Assembly (NCBI RefSeq): GCF_963924675.1 | Contig: NC_089219.1 | Location: 146,836,288-146,900,287 of the forward strand | Source of the DNA: Phocoena phocoena | Taxonomy: Eukaryota; Chordata; Mammalia; Artiodactyla; Phocoenidae | Direction: 5' to 3' | Length of the DNA stretch: 64,000 nucleotides | Shown: piece by piece, positions 47,107-58,823 of the stretch | Layout of the letters: every line of letters begins with the position of its first letter | How positions within the stretch are numbered: the first letter of the stretch is position 1 | Made by a program: the position numbers and the translations under genes | The notes under the pieces: generated by a model | Database searches by the model: none | The model's input: only the letters and a program-made list of their open reading frames with translations | Told to the model about the DNA's origin: nothing

Positions 47107-47319
47107 TGAAACAGTACTTTTAAAGATATTGGGCATCAAGCAATGAAGGATGGTGATCCTTGAGACACAGGAAGTAAATGAGGTTAACCATGTGATTCCC
47201 CCAGCTTACTGCCTTGGGAGAATTTCCAGGCCATGGGTGCAGGCAGGGGAAACCCAGGTAGAGGCAGAGCCTGAGGAGATGGAGCTGAGAGTCTGGGGCA
47301 GACCAAGGTAGCGAGATTT

Positions 47320-48745
47320 CACAGAATAGAGTGTCAAACAGAAGATGGCTGCACAGAGGAGAACTCTGGAGATATGCCGAGTGTTTCCCTCAAGTCTTCA
47401 GGAGCCCACTAATTAGTGCATGTCAAGGAAGAAACTACCCAAGACTAGGGAAAGGACTAGCCAAAAGGATAAAATAGTGCTCGGTGCTCACACAGGGCCA
47501 AGAACAGTGACTATTCCCGCCAGCCAGCCTGAATTCGTAGGCATTGGGTTGAGTTTTCAGGAGATTCTTTCCTCGGTAGTGGGGAATAATTACCTTTAGA
47601 CTAAACACTGCCTTCGTCCAGCCTAGCAAATCTCAAAAGCAAGACCTGCAAGGATCAAACTGTTTCCAAGTGACTAAACTGTGTCCCAGAACAAGTCTCA
47701 AGAATATATTATAGGTATACAAAAATACCAGCACCCAGAAAGCTCAAATTCACAAAGTCTGGCATGCAATAAAAAATTACCAGTTAGACAAAGAAGGAAG
47801 AAAATACAATGCATGATAAGAAGAAAAATCAGTTAATCAAAACTGACCCAGAACTGATGCAGATGTTAGCATTGGTAGACAAAGACACTAAATTAGTTAT
47901 TCTAACTGTATTCCTTAAGTTACAAAAGTTGAGACATGGAAGATTTCTTTTTTTTTTTTTGGATCCAGATCAGGCTTCTAGAGTTGAAAAGTACAATGTC
48001 TGAGGTTAAAAAAAAATGCACTAGATAGGATTAATGGCAGAAGTAGACACTGCAGAAGAAAAGGTTAATGAACTTTATGATATAGCAATAAAATCTATCC
48101 ACAATGAAACTCAGAGAGAAAAGAACTTAAAAAAATGAACAGAGCATCAGTGAGCTATGGCAGAACTTCAGGGGGCTAATATACACATAACTGGAGTCCT
48201 TGAAAAGGATGGGAGGACAAAAGCAATATTTGAAGAAATAATGGCTGAAAGATTTCCAAACTTGGTGAAAACTATGAATTCACAGATCCAAGAACCCAGG
48301 AAATCCCATGCACCAGAAATATGGGGGGAAACAACCTACACCGAGGCACAGCATCATCAAATTGTTCAAGATCACTGATAAAAAGAAACTCTTAAGAGCA
48401 ACCAGAGAGAAAAATGTGCTGTATACTAAGGAACAGAGATATCAGATTTCTCACTGGAAACAATGCAGGTAGAAGACAATGGAGCACCATCTTTAAAGTA
48501 GGGAAAGGAAGGGAGGAGGGAAGGAAGGAGGGAAGCCCTACCAGCCTAGAATTCTATATCTAGCAAAAATATCTTTCAAAAATAATGGTGAAATGAAGAC
48601 ATTTAAGACATACAAAATCTGAAAAAATTTATTACCAATAGAGAAGCACTATAAAAAATGTAAACAGAAGTCCTTCAGACTAAAAAGAAAATGGTACTGG
48701 ATGGAAATACGGGTCCATATAAAAATGAAGAGGACCAGAAATGAT
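47320..48745 (+). repeat. HAL1 (half-LINE, ORF1-only L1 relative)
   Basis: Sense remnants of a HAL1-type element. The 5' part has 'ctggcatgcaataaaaaatt' and 'gaactgatgcagatgttagc'. The ORF1-like part has 'gaaataatggctgaaagatt', 'caccgaggcacagcatcatc', 'gaaacaatgcaggtagaaga' and 'ctagaattctatatctagca'. The only substantial frame (48157-48378) includes EEIMAERFPNLVK. Stops and frameshifts are frequent, and no endonuclease or RT follows. The left edge is approximate. Confidence 0.78.
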
Positions 48746-49444
48746 TGCCTTTCTGCCTGAATACGTATCTCCTCAAGCAGAAAGTGGAGAAAGGCTGTAC
48801 CTGGCAGAGGGTACTGCATTTGCCAAAACAATGAGCCTGGTTTGAGGTTGGGTTCCAGGCATCAGGGAATGGTAAGTGTGACTGGGGGAAAGGGACAGGG
48901 GCTAACGGTGAGAGTTTATTCTTCAGTCTTGGTTTGCGCTCAGTAATGCCACCTGAAGGCAAATAGGAAATGGTGTTGGCTTCAGATACTCAATTAAACT
49001 GAGAAATTGCCCTTCAGAGGTTTGAGTAACTGTCTGGGGCCAAGTACGGGAACTTTCATCCTGAGCTTGTCCTAGAAGAGTGAAGTACACTCACAATAGG
49101 CCAGTGACAGGCCTTTTGCCCTCTGCCTGGGGTCTCCTCTGGAAGGGATGAAAGACCCTCATCCGAAGATGTCATTCGGCCTCAGCTCAGGAATTGTGGT
49201 ACAAACTGGCGTGAACACCTGGCAGAGAGCAGGACAGTTTGTGAACAGACATCTGAAGCTCTGCCCAGCACAGCCTTGCTCGGGGAGTGGCTACCTCCCT
49301 GATGCAAACATGGCTCCAGGCCAGGCCTGAGGAGTGAGGGGAGGGATGGAGGGTGGTGAGCAGGCTTCCTGGCTGCTGCCGCTCTTCCCCCACCAGCAGT
49401 GGGAGTGACCCTGAGGTTAAGGAGAGATCAGTCCAGAGACTTGA
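48746..49444. other. Intronic sequence without recognised gene
   Basis: No coding family or repeat recognised between the HAL1 and the next MIR. Confidence 0.5.
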
Positions 49445-49640
49445 GGGCCCACCTCCATGACTTACAACTTGTGTGCCCTTGGGCAAAGACACATAATCTC
49501 CCTGAACTTTAGATTCTTCATCTATGTAATAGAGCTGGGAAGAACTTTTCTACCTACCTCAGGATTCTTGAGGCTCATAAGGTGATAGGTGCAAGAGTGC
49601 TTTGTGAACCCTCAGGTGCTCTACAGGTACTGATGTTCTT
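49445..49640 (-). repeat. MIR SINE extending into a tandem duplication
   Basis: 'tccatgacttacaacttgtg', 'tgcccttgggcaaagacaca' and 'agattcttcatctatgtaat' form an antisense MIR. Its distal part ('gataggtgcaagagtgcttt') lies in the duplicated 70-bp unit. Confidence 0.8.
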
Positions 49641-49711
49641 GGGCTCATAAGGTGATAGGTGCAAGAGTGCTTTGTGAACCCTCAGGTGCTCTACAGGTAC
49701 TGATGTTCTTG
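49572..49711 (+). repeat. Exact 70-bp tandem duplication
   Basis: Unit 1 (49572-49641) and unit 2 (49642-49711) are identical over all 70 bp. Each starts 'ggctcataaggtgatagg' and ends 'tactgatgttcttg'. Unit 2 is followed by a G-run. The identity, against an old MIR background, means the duplication is recent or an assembly artefact. Confidence 0.97.
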
Positions 49712-50374
49712 GGGGGGGAGGGGAGCCCTCTCAAGTAGCTCTTGAGAAGGAGGCTGCCTTTGCTGTAGATGCCATGTTGTTGGACTTGATACTGTTGAAG
49801 CTGAAGATGGCCAGGCATGGTCCTTGCCTGGCATTAGAGTGAGGCTTGTTGAAGGCTCTGTCCTTTTCAAAGAGTAATGGCCCTTTAAAGGGTAATGGCC
49901 TTGGCTCTATGCATGCACGTGCTTGTGGGTGCAACAATTTCTCTGTCTTCTCTTTGCTGCTCCCCAGTTTCTTTTTCTGTCCATAACTCTCCCTAGATCT
50001 GATGTAGGTATCCAAGGGCAAAGCTTAGAGCTGTTAGTGGCTGCAGAACTGATAGAGGCTGATAGATCAGCGTCCAGAGCCTGGGCTTGGATGAAGAGGT
50101 TTGCATCAGACCAGATCTAACTCAGGCCCTTGGTCTAACCATCTGTATTTAATCCTTTGATGAACCTTGTCCAGTAGTCATTCATCAGTGCAATGAATAT
50201 CACTTGAATCTCTTTATTTCAGACTCTGTACTAGGTTTTGTTTCCTTTTCCTGAATAGTCCAAATTCAATCAGACTTGCTTGGAATTGATGAAACTGGGC
50301 TGGCCAAGACAGAATATCATAAGCCTATGAATTTGTATAGCTCTTTCCTTATACCCTACAACGCTGTTCTCATG
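49712..50374. other. Intronic sequence without recognised gene
   Basis: No coding family or clear repeat recognised. Confidence 0.5.
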
Positions 50375-50540
50375 GCTGCCTTGAATACTCTCAATGACAC
50401 TATGAGGTATGCAATTAATTTTTGTGCACTCGAAGACAGCCTGGCTGGAATGAAAATAGATTAAGCAGCTTGCTCAAGGATGCACAGCTAGTAAGTGATG
50501 GGCTCAGGATTCAATCCTAGCTTCTGATTCTAGAATCTCA
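50375..50540 (+). repeat. MIR SINE
   Basis: 'gattaagcagcttgctcaag', 'gatgcacagctagtaagtga', 'ggctcaggattcaatcctag'. Confidence 0.8.
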
Positions 50541-52009
50541 GTGTCATTCATAACAGGACACAGTGTGCCTCATCCTTGAGGAAGGCTTACAACTGCCAGG
50601 TTGTGTGCTTTGCGTTGTTCTAGGGCCAAGAGAGGGTTTGTAGAGAAACTCCTTCATCCCCAGATCTGGTCTGGTCTCTGGTGATCAAGCACCAACATGC
50701 AGGAGACAGGCTGACTTGGTTAGGCTCCCATGTATCAGCCAGGAAAGAAGAGCTTTTCTCTGTCAGAAGCAAATCCCTGATGACACCCTTTGTCTTCATT
50801 AGCACACATTCACTGCTCTAAAGCACTGAGCTTACCACCTATGACTGAATTCGTTTACATTCATTTCTCTGAAAAGGCCTAGACTCCGATTGAAGGTTTT
50901 GCTAAATGCTCCCTCCCCCCGGCAACTTCATACCTAGCGCTTGTTTCTGGTCTATTGGATTTGTAATTTAGGGAGAAGATTAGGTGACTTTATTTTTTAG
51001 GGCAGGATTTATTCATTTTAACCCCCAGCACTGCTAGCAGAATTTATTACTCATTCCTGCTAAATGTTAGTGGCTGCGTGCTTAACAGTCCTTTTCACAG
51101 TTTCTGTGTTTTACTGGATATTAATGACTCCATTTTGCAGAGTGATAATGTGGTGATGCTTTTTCTTTTCAGGGCTGAAAAGCTTTAGAGATTCTGCCTG
51201 ATGTGGCTTCTAATTAGGATGGAAATTAGATACAAGCATTGACTTCTTCCTTCTAAACAAAGAGAAACACCTTAGCAATTTTCCAGCAAAGCAGATGCAG
51301 CCTGAAATGGGAATGATTCTCCCTCTTACTCCTCATCCTCCTTACGTTTGTGTTTTCTTCCCCATCTTGGCTGCTCACAATCGCACCAAAAGCTTCTCTG
51401 ACTCACAGCAAAGGAGTCAGCAAGTTCCCCTTCTAACCTTGAATGTTTCATGCTTTGGAGTAATGGAGGTGCCACTGGGTTTGCCATGTGAGCCTGCTCT
51501 GGTCTCTGCAAGCCCAGGTCTCAGCACTCAAGAATCTTGAGGGTGATTTTTGATCTTGAGGAATCAAAAATCTGAGGAATGAGGTCAGATGTGTTCTTGG
51601 TTGGTGGCATAAGATAATTCCTTCCAGAACTAACTCTCTGAATCTATCCTGAGGCCTTCCTCAATAGGAATTTAACTTCTTTCTCTCGTCTTCACATGGG
51701 GATGGGCTTTGCCCAATCGCTGTTTTGTAAGAATATTGCTTATTTGCTTGATAGGTTCATCCGTAAGTACACATGGCTAGTAAAACCACCCTTTGGGGGC
51801 ACTGCTTGTTTTAACAATATCTAAAGGAGTTCTTTCAGCTAGAGATTCCATAAAGCCCAAAGACGCCAGCATACAGAAATAACTAAGTACAATATTGAAT
51901 TCATTTACCAGATTTATAATTCAGAAACAGAATTAAGTGACTTCATTATTTATGCATTTAATTTATTTCTGTGCATTTATATGTTTGGCTTATATTGTCA
52001 GTGACAGGA
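50541..52009. other. Intronic, repeat-poor sequence without recognised gene
   Basis: No transposon recognised over about 1.4 kb. 50930-51280 is AT-rich with several TAAT cores and contains a strong splice-acceptor-like string, 'gctttttcttttcagggctg', whose AG would fall at 51173-51174. No open frame with protein similarity follows it. Confidence 0.5.
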
Positions 52010-52132
52010 GGAAAGGGACTATTCATTCACTCATTTATTTGGTACCACCTGTATTCCAGGCAGTCTCTTATTGGGAGTACTGTGATGAGCAAGATAGACA
52101 AGGTCCCTGCCATCCTGATGGAGAAACAGAAA
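52010..52132 (-). repeat. L2 LINE 3' end, interrupted by L1
   Basis: 'tattcattcactcatttatt', 'gtattccaggcagtctctta', 'gcaagatagacaaggtccct' and 'gccatcctgatggag' give the antisense L2 order. The adjacent L1 begins about 15 bp later. Confidence 0.75.
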
Positions 52133-52975
52133 AATAAGTAGTAACTAGAGGGAGGAGATCAAGATGGCAGAGTAGGAGGATGTGGAACTCACCTCCCTCC
52201 ATAAACACATCAAAAATACATCTATATGTGGAAAAGTTCTCTCTGAAAATTAACTGGAAACTGACAGAAACACTCCTGTACAACTAAGGCTGTAAAAAAG
52301 ATGCACACAGAATCGGATAGGAAGGGAAGAGAAGGGATCATGTTGGGACCTGTGCCCCATGGAGGGGACTCAGAGGAAAAGGAGGTTACATGGAGGGAGA
52401 TCTTCCCTGGGGAGTGAGTGGTTTGAGCCACATATTGCATGCCCAGCCTGCCCTGCAGCACAGCTCCAAGCCAGGATGATGGTGGCAGAGGCCAAGGAGA
52501 GAGCTCAGCTGTGAGGGACAAAGATGCAGACCTGAGTTATTCGGGCTTAAACCAGCACTGGATCAGAAGCAGACCTGATATCTGTCTCTGGCCAGGCCAC
52601 CACAGCCCACGTCCAGAGCCATGCCAAAAGCCCACACAGGCCTCTCTCACTCCAGCACTGCTCTGGGGTGAGGGTGCCAGTGCTGGAAGTGGGGAGAGCA
52701 CACACTTAAAGGGAATGGAACCAGCCTGGACTCAACCCTCAGGGCTTCTGCTCCAGCAGCTTGAGACCTGCCCCCACCCCTAGTAGGGCAGTGATTGGCC
52801 ACTGAGCAGAGAAGCCCCGACTCACACCTGGCACTGTATCTAGCCCCTCCATTTCCAGGCCCACCTCCTACCAAGGTGATAGCTTCCAGCACTCCCTGAG
52901 GAGAGATGTGACCTGTGTTCACATCAAATCCAGCTATCCCACCAAAACCACTGAGCACGTGCAGACTGTGTCGGA

Positions 52976-53721
52976 ATGCTCTCACATAAGGACAGTCCTT
53001 CAAAACCACAGTATAGAACTGTTTCACCTAATTTCATAGCGACAGAGAAAGTTAAGCAAAATGAAAAGGCAGAGAAATTAGTTTCAATTGAGAGAACAAG
53101 AGAAAAATCCCTGAAAAAGAATGAAAAAGAAGTAAACAATTTACCAGATAAAAAATTCAAAGCATTAGTAATAGGAATACTAGCTGAATTAGGGAAGAGA
53201 ATGGATGAACACAGTGAGAATTTTAACAAGGAACTAGAAAATATAAAAAGAAGACCCAATCAGAAATGAAGAATTCAATAACTGAAATGAAAAATACACT
53301 AGAGGGGATTAACAGCAGATTAGGTGTTACAGAAGAAGGCATAAATGGTCTGGAAGATAGAGTAATGGAAATCACCCAATCAGAAGAGCAAAAAGAAGTA
53401 TTTCTTTAAAAGTTAAAGCAGTTTAAGGGATCTCTGGATACCATCAAGTGTATCAACAGTCACATTATAGGGGTTCCAGAAAGAGAAAAGAGAAGAGAGT
53501 CAAATATATTTGATGAAATTATGGCTGAAAAGTTCCCAAAGCTGAAGAAGGAAACAGATATCCAGGTAGAGGAAGCACAGAGGGTCCCAAACAAGATGAA
53601 CCCAAACAGACCCACACCAAGACACATAATTAAAATGGCAAAAGTTAAAGAGAATTATAAAGGCAACAAGAGAAAGTCAAAGAGTCATATACAAGGGAAC
53701 CCTCTTAAAGCTCTTAGCTGA
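52976..53721 (+). pseudogene. L1 ORF1 remnants
   Basis: Frame pieces at 52976-53269 and 53521-53721. The first is Lys/Glu-rich and coiled-coil-like. The second carries motifs of the ORF1 RNA-binding part (AEKFPKLKKETDIQVEEAQ, MNPNRPTPRHIIKMAK). A stop at about 53407 and frame changes separate them. ORF1-like DNA continues in other frames to about 53925. Confidence 0.85.
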
Positions 53722-54430
53722 TTTTTCTGCAGAAACTTTACAGGCCAGAAGGGAATGGCATTATATATTCAAAGTGCTGAAAGGGAAAAACCAGCAACCT
53801 AAGATACTCTACCCAGCAATATTATCATTTCAGATTGAAGGAGAGATAAAGAACTTCTCAGACAAACTAAAAGAGTTCATCAATACTAAACCTACCCTAA
53901 AAGAAATGTTAAAGGGTCTTCTCTAAGAAGACCCTTAAAGAAAAAAGGTATAACAGGAAAAGGAAAAGAAAAGGTATAACACGTAGTATGAACCTATAGG
54001 AAAGAAAAAATTCCACTAGTAAGGGCCAATATGTAGTAAAGGCTGAGGATCAACCACTTAAATAATATAGTATGAAGATTAAAAGACAAAAAATATAAAA
54101 TCAATTATGACTACAGTAATTAGTAAAGGGATAAACATGAAGATATGAAATGCAACATCACAAAATATGGGGAAGAGAGTAAAAAAATGTAGATCTTTTA
54201 GAACATGTTTGAACTTAAATAACTACCAGTTTAAAACAAGTAGATATGCTTATAGGTCAATGTATATGAACTGCATGGTAACCACAAATGAAAACCTACA
54301 ATAGATACACAACAACTAGAGAGAAAGGAACACAACCATACCACTGAAGAAAATCACTAAACCATAAGGGAAGAAACAAAAATAAGAAAAAAACAGAATA
54401 ACTAAAAACAATTGGAAGACAAATAATATA

Positions 54431-57400
54431 ATGGCAGTAAGTATATACTTATCAATAATTACTTTGAATATCAGTGGACTGAATGCTCCAGTCAAGAGAT
54501 GTAAGGTTGCTGAGTGGATAAAAAAACGACTCATCTATTTGCTGCTTATGAGAGACTCACCTCAGAGCTAAAGACACACAGACTGAAAGTGAGAGGATGG
54601 AAAAAGATGTTTCATGCAAACAGAAATGGTAATAAATCAGGGGTAGCAATACTCATATAAGACAAAATAGACTTTAAAACAAAATCTATAACAAAACACA
54701 AAGAAGGGCATTATTTAATGATAAAGGGATCAATAGAAGAGGATATTGTACTCGTTAACCTATGTACCCGATACTTGAGCAACTAAATATGTAAATAAAA
54801 TATTAACAGACATAAAGGGAGAAACTGACAATAATTCTATAACAGTAGGGGACTTTTAATATCCCACTTACATCAATGGACAGATCATCCAGATAGGAAA
54901 TCAATAAAAAAAACAGTGGGCTTAAATGACACAATAGACCAGTTAGACTTAATAGGTATCTACGGGACATTCCATCCAAAAACAGCAGGATACACGTTCT
55001 TTTCAAGTGCACATGGAATATTCTCCAGGATAGATAACATGCTAGGCTACAAATCAAGTTACAACAAATTTAAGAGGATAGAAATTATATCAAGCATTTT
55101 TTTCTGGCCACAGAAGTATGAAACTAGAAATCAATTGCAATAAGAAAAATGTGAAAAGCACAAGCACATTGTGGATAATAAACAACATGCTACTAAAAAA
55201 CCAATGGGTCAATGAAGAAGTCAAAGAGGAAATCAGAAAATACTGATAAAAATGACAATGGAAACACAACTTTCCAAAAATCTATGGGATATAATAAAAG
55301 CAATTCTAAGAGCAAAGTTTATAGTGATACAAGCTTACCTCAAAAAAAAAAAAGAAAAATTTCAGACAACCTAACCTACCATCTAAAGGAATTAGAAGAA
55401 GAACAAACAAAGCCTGAAGTCAGCAGAATGAAGGAAATAATAAAGACCAGAGAGGAAATAAATAAAATAGAGATCAAAAAAGAAAATATTAATAAAAAGA
55501 TTAATTAAACCAAGAGCTGGTTTCTTGAAAAGGTCAAGAAAATTGATAAACCTTTAGCTAGGTTCATGAAGAAAAGAGGGAAGACCCAAATAAACAAAAT
55601 ATGAAATGAAAGAGGAGAAATAACAGCCAATACCACAGAAATACAAACAGCCATGAATGAATACTACAAATAGGTATATGCCAACAAATAGAACTAGAAG
55701 AAATAGACAAATTTCTAGAAACATACAACCTTTCAAGACTGAATCAGGAAGAAATAGATAATCTGAACAGGTGGATCACTAGTAGTAAAATTGAATTTGT
55801 AATACAAAAACTCCAAGCAAACAAAAGTCGAAGACTGGATGGCATCACAGGTGAATTCCATCAAACATATGAAGAAGATATAATACCTGTCCTTCTCAAA
55901 CTATTGCAAAAAATTGAAGAGGCAGGAACACTCCCAAATTCATTCTACAAGGCAACCATTATCCTGATACCAAAACCAGACAAAGACACTACAAAAAGAG
56001 AAAATTACAGGCCAATATCTCTGATAAATATAGATGCAAAAATCCTCATCAAAATATTAGCTAACTGAATTCAACAATATGTAAAAAGGCTCATACACCA
56101 GGATCAAGTGGGATTTATTCCAGGGATGCAAGGATGCTTCAGTATTCACAAATGAATCAGTATGATATACCACTTAACAAAAGGAAGGATGAAAATCACA
56201 TGATCATCTCAATAGACACAGAAAAAGCATTTGACAAAATTCAACATCCATTCAGGATAAAAACTCATCAAGTTGGTATAGAGGGAACAAATCTCAAAAT
56301 AGTAAAGGCCATTTATGACAAACTCACAGCTAAAATCATATGCAATGGTGAGAAGCTAGAAGCCTTTCCTCTAAAATCAGGAACAGATCAAGAATGCCCA
56401 CTTTCACCACTTCTACTTAACATAGTATTGGATGTCCTAACCACAGCAGTCAGACAAGAAAAAAAAATAAAAGGCATCCAAATTTGAAGGGAAGAAGTAA
56501 AACTGTCACTATTTGCAGATGACATGATACTATATGTAGAAAACCCTAAAGTCTCCACCAAAAAAACTATTAGAGCTGATAAATGAATTCAGCAAAGTTG
56601 TAGGATACAGGATTAACATACAGAAATCCATTGCTTTTCTATACATTAATAATGAACTATCAGAAGGAGAAAGCAGGATAACAGTCCCATTTAAAATCAC
56701 ATTAAATTAATCAAATACCCAGGAATAAACTTAACCAAGGACGTGAAAGACCTATACTCTGAAAACCATAGAACACCAATAACGGAATTTGAAAATAATA
56801 CAAAGAAATGGAAAGATATCCTATGTTCTTGGATTGGAAGACTTAATATTGTTAAAAAGTCTATACTACCCAAAACAGTCTACAGATTTAGTGCAATCCC
56901 TATAAAATACCCATGACATTTTTTTGCAGAGCTAGAACAAATAATCCTAAAATTTATGTGGAACCACAAACGACCTCAAATTGCCAAAGCAATCTTAAGA
57001 AAAAAGAACACAGCCGGAGGTATCATGTTCCCAGACTTAAGACTACACTACAAAGCTACACTAATCAAAACAGCATGGTACTGGCACAAAAACACACATA
57101 TAGTTCAGTGGGATAGAATAGAGAATCCAGAAATAAACCCATATACCTATGGTCAATTAATCTACAACAAAGTAGGCAAGATTATACAATGGAGATAAAA
57201 CAGTCTCTTCAATAGGTGGTGCTGGGCATAAAAAGGAACGAAATTGGGTCATTTGTAGAGACGTGGATGGATCTAGAGACTGTCATACAGAGTGAGGTAA
57301 GTCAGGAAGAGAAAAACAAATATCGTATATTAACGCATATATGTGGAACCTAGAAAAATGGTACAGATGAACCAGTTTGCAGGGCAGAAATAGAGACACA

Positions 57401-58530
57401 GATGTAGAGAACAAACATATGGACACCAAGAGGGGAAAGCATGGGGGGTGGGAGGGTGGGATGAATTGGGAAATTGGGATTGACATGTATACAGTGATGT
57501 GTATAAAATTGATGACTAATAACCTGCTGTATAAAAAAAATAATAAAATTCAAAAAAAAAAAAAAAGTAAGTGGTGCTGGGAAAACTGGACACTTACATG
57601 TAAAAGAATGAGATTAGAACATTCTCTAGCACCATATACAAAAATAAACTCAAAGTGGATTAAAGACCTAAATGTAAAACCAGAAATCATAAAACTCCTA
57701 GAAGAGAGCATAAGCATAATGCTCTTTGACGTAAATTGGAGCAAAAATTCTTTTGAATCTGTCTCCTAAGGCAAATCAAATAAAAGCAAAAAACAAATAA
57801 AACAAATTAGTCCTAATTACTTAAAAGCTTTTGCACAGCAAAGGAAACCATCAACAAAATGAAAGACAATCTACTGAATGGGAGAGAATATTTGCAAATG
57901 ATATGACCAATAAAAGGTTAATATCCAAAATGTATAAGTAACTCATACAATTCAATACCATAAAAAAAAAAAAGCCTGATTAAAAAAGGGGGCAGAAGAT
58001 CCAAATAGACATTTTTCCAAAGAAGACATACAGATGGCCAACAGGCACATGAAAAGATGCTCGGAATGGCTATCATCAAAAGACCACAAATAACAAATGT
58101 TGGCAAGGATGTGGAGAAGGGGAATCTTTGTACACTGTGGGAATGGAAATTGGTGCAGTCAGTATGGAAATTCCTAAAAAACTAGAGAGAGAATTATCAT
58201 ATGATCTAGGAGTTCCACTTCTGGGTATATATCTGAATAAAATGAAAACATTAATTTGAAAAGATACATGCACCCCAATGTTAAGAGCAGCATTATTTAT
58301 AGTTGCCAAGCAACTATAAAGTTGGAAGCAGCCTAAGTATCTATCAACAGATGAATGGATAAAGAAGCTGTAGTATATACAATGGGATATTACTCAGGCA
58401 TAAAAAAGAATGAACTGTTGCCATTTGCAACAACATGGATGAACCTATGGAGTATTATGCTAAGTGAAATAAGTCAGACAGAGAAAGACAAATACCATTT
58501 GTTATCACTCATATGTGGAATCTAAAAAAT
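54431..58530 (+). pseudogene. L1 ORF2 remnants (endonuclease, RT, C-terminus)
   Basis: The order is that of ORF2: an endonuclease part from the ATG at 54431, RT motifs [12 protein letters not shown] (about 56000-56035) and QVGFIPGMQ (about 56105-56131), the catalytic FADD at 56512-56523, and C-terminal segments up to about 58530. The frame at 56134-56487 contains [14 protein letters not shown]. Frame breaks and stops are scattered, and a younger L1 interrupts it at 57227-57567. Confidence 0.88.
57227..57567 (+). mobile_element. Younger L1 3' end nested in the old L1
   Basis: A 341-bp 5'-truncated sense L1 3' end, with 'acgtggatggatctagagac', 'ggggtgggagggtgggatga' and an A-rich tail. It is flanked by 'taggtggtgctggg' (57213-57226) and 'taagtggtgctggg' (57568-57581), a duplication of host L1 ORF2 sequence with one mismatch. 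The old L1 resumes directly after. Confidence 0.93.
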
Positions 58531-58823
58531 AAAGCGAATGTATGTAAAACAAAACAGAAACAGACTTAACAGTTATAGAGAACAAAGTACTGGTTACCAG
58601 TGGGGAGAGGGAAGTGGGGAAGGGCAAGATAGGGGTATGGGATTGAGAGATACAAACTACTATGTATAAAATAGGTGAGCAACAAGGATATTTTGTATAG
58701 CATAGGGAAATACAGTCACTGTTCATAATAACAGTGGAGTATAATCTATAAAAATATTGAATTACTATGTGGTACACCTGGAACTAAGTAATACTTAAAT
58801 CAACTATGCTTCAGTGAAAATAA

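Larger units (their letters stand above)
52148..58823 (+). mobile_element. Near-full-length old L1, sense to KCNH1
   Basis: It has an L1 5' end ('gatcaagatggcagagtagg'), ORF1 remnants, ORF2 remnants covering endonuclease, RT and C-terminal parts, and a 3' UTR ending at 'tcagtgaaaata'. About 6.3 kb remain after removing the nested 0.35-kb L1. Likely target duplications: 'aataagtagtaacta' (52133-52147) and 'agtaagcagtaacta' (58824-58838), 13 of 15 matching. Many stops and frameshifts; inactive. Confidence 0.9.

Noticed and set aside
53912..53936. 11-bp perfect hairpin with a 3-nt loop
   Set aside because: It lies inside L1 ORF1 remnants where the element itself has similar sequence; too short to stand out.
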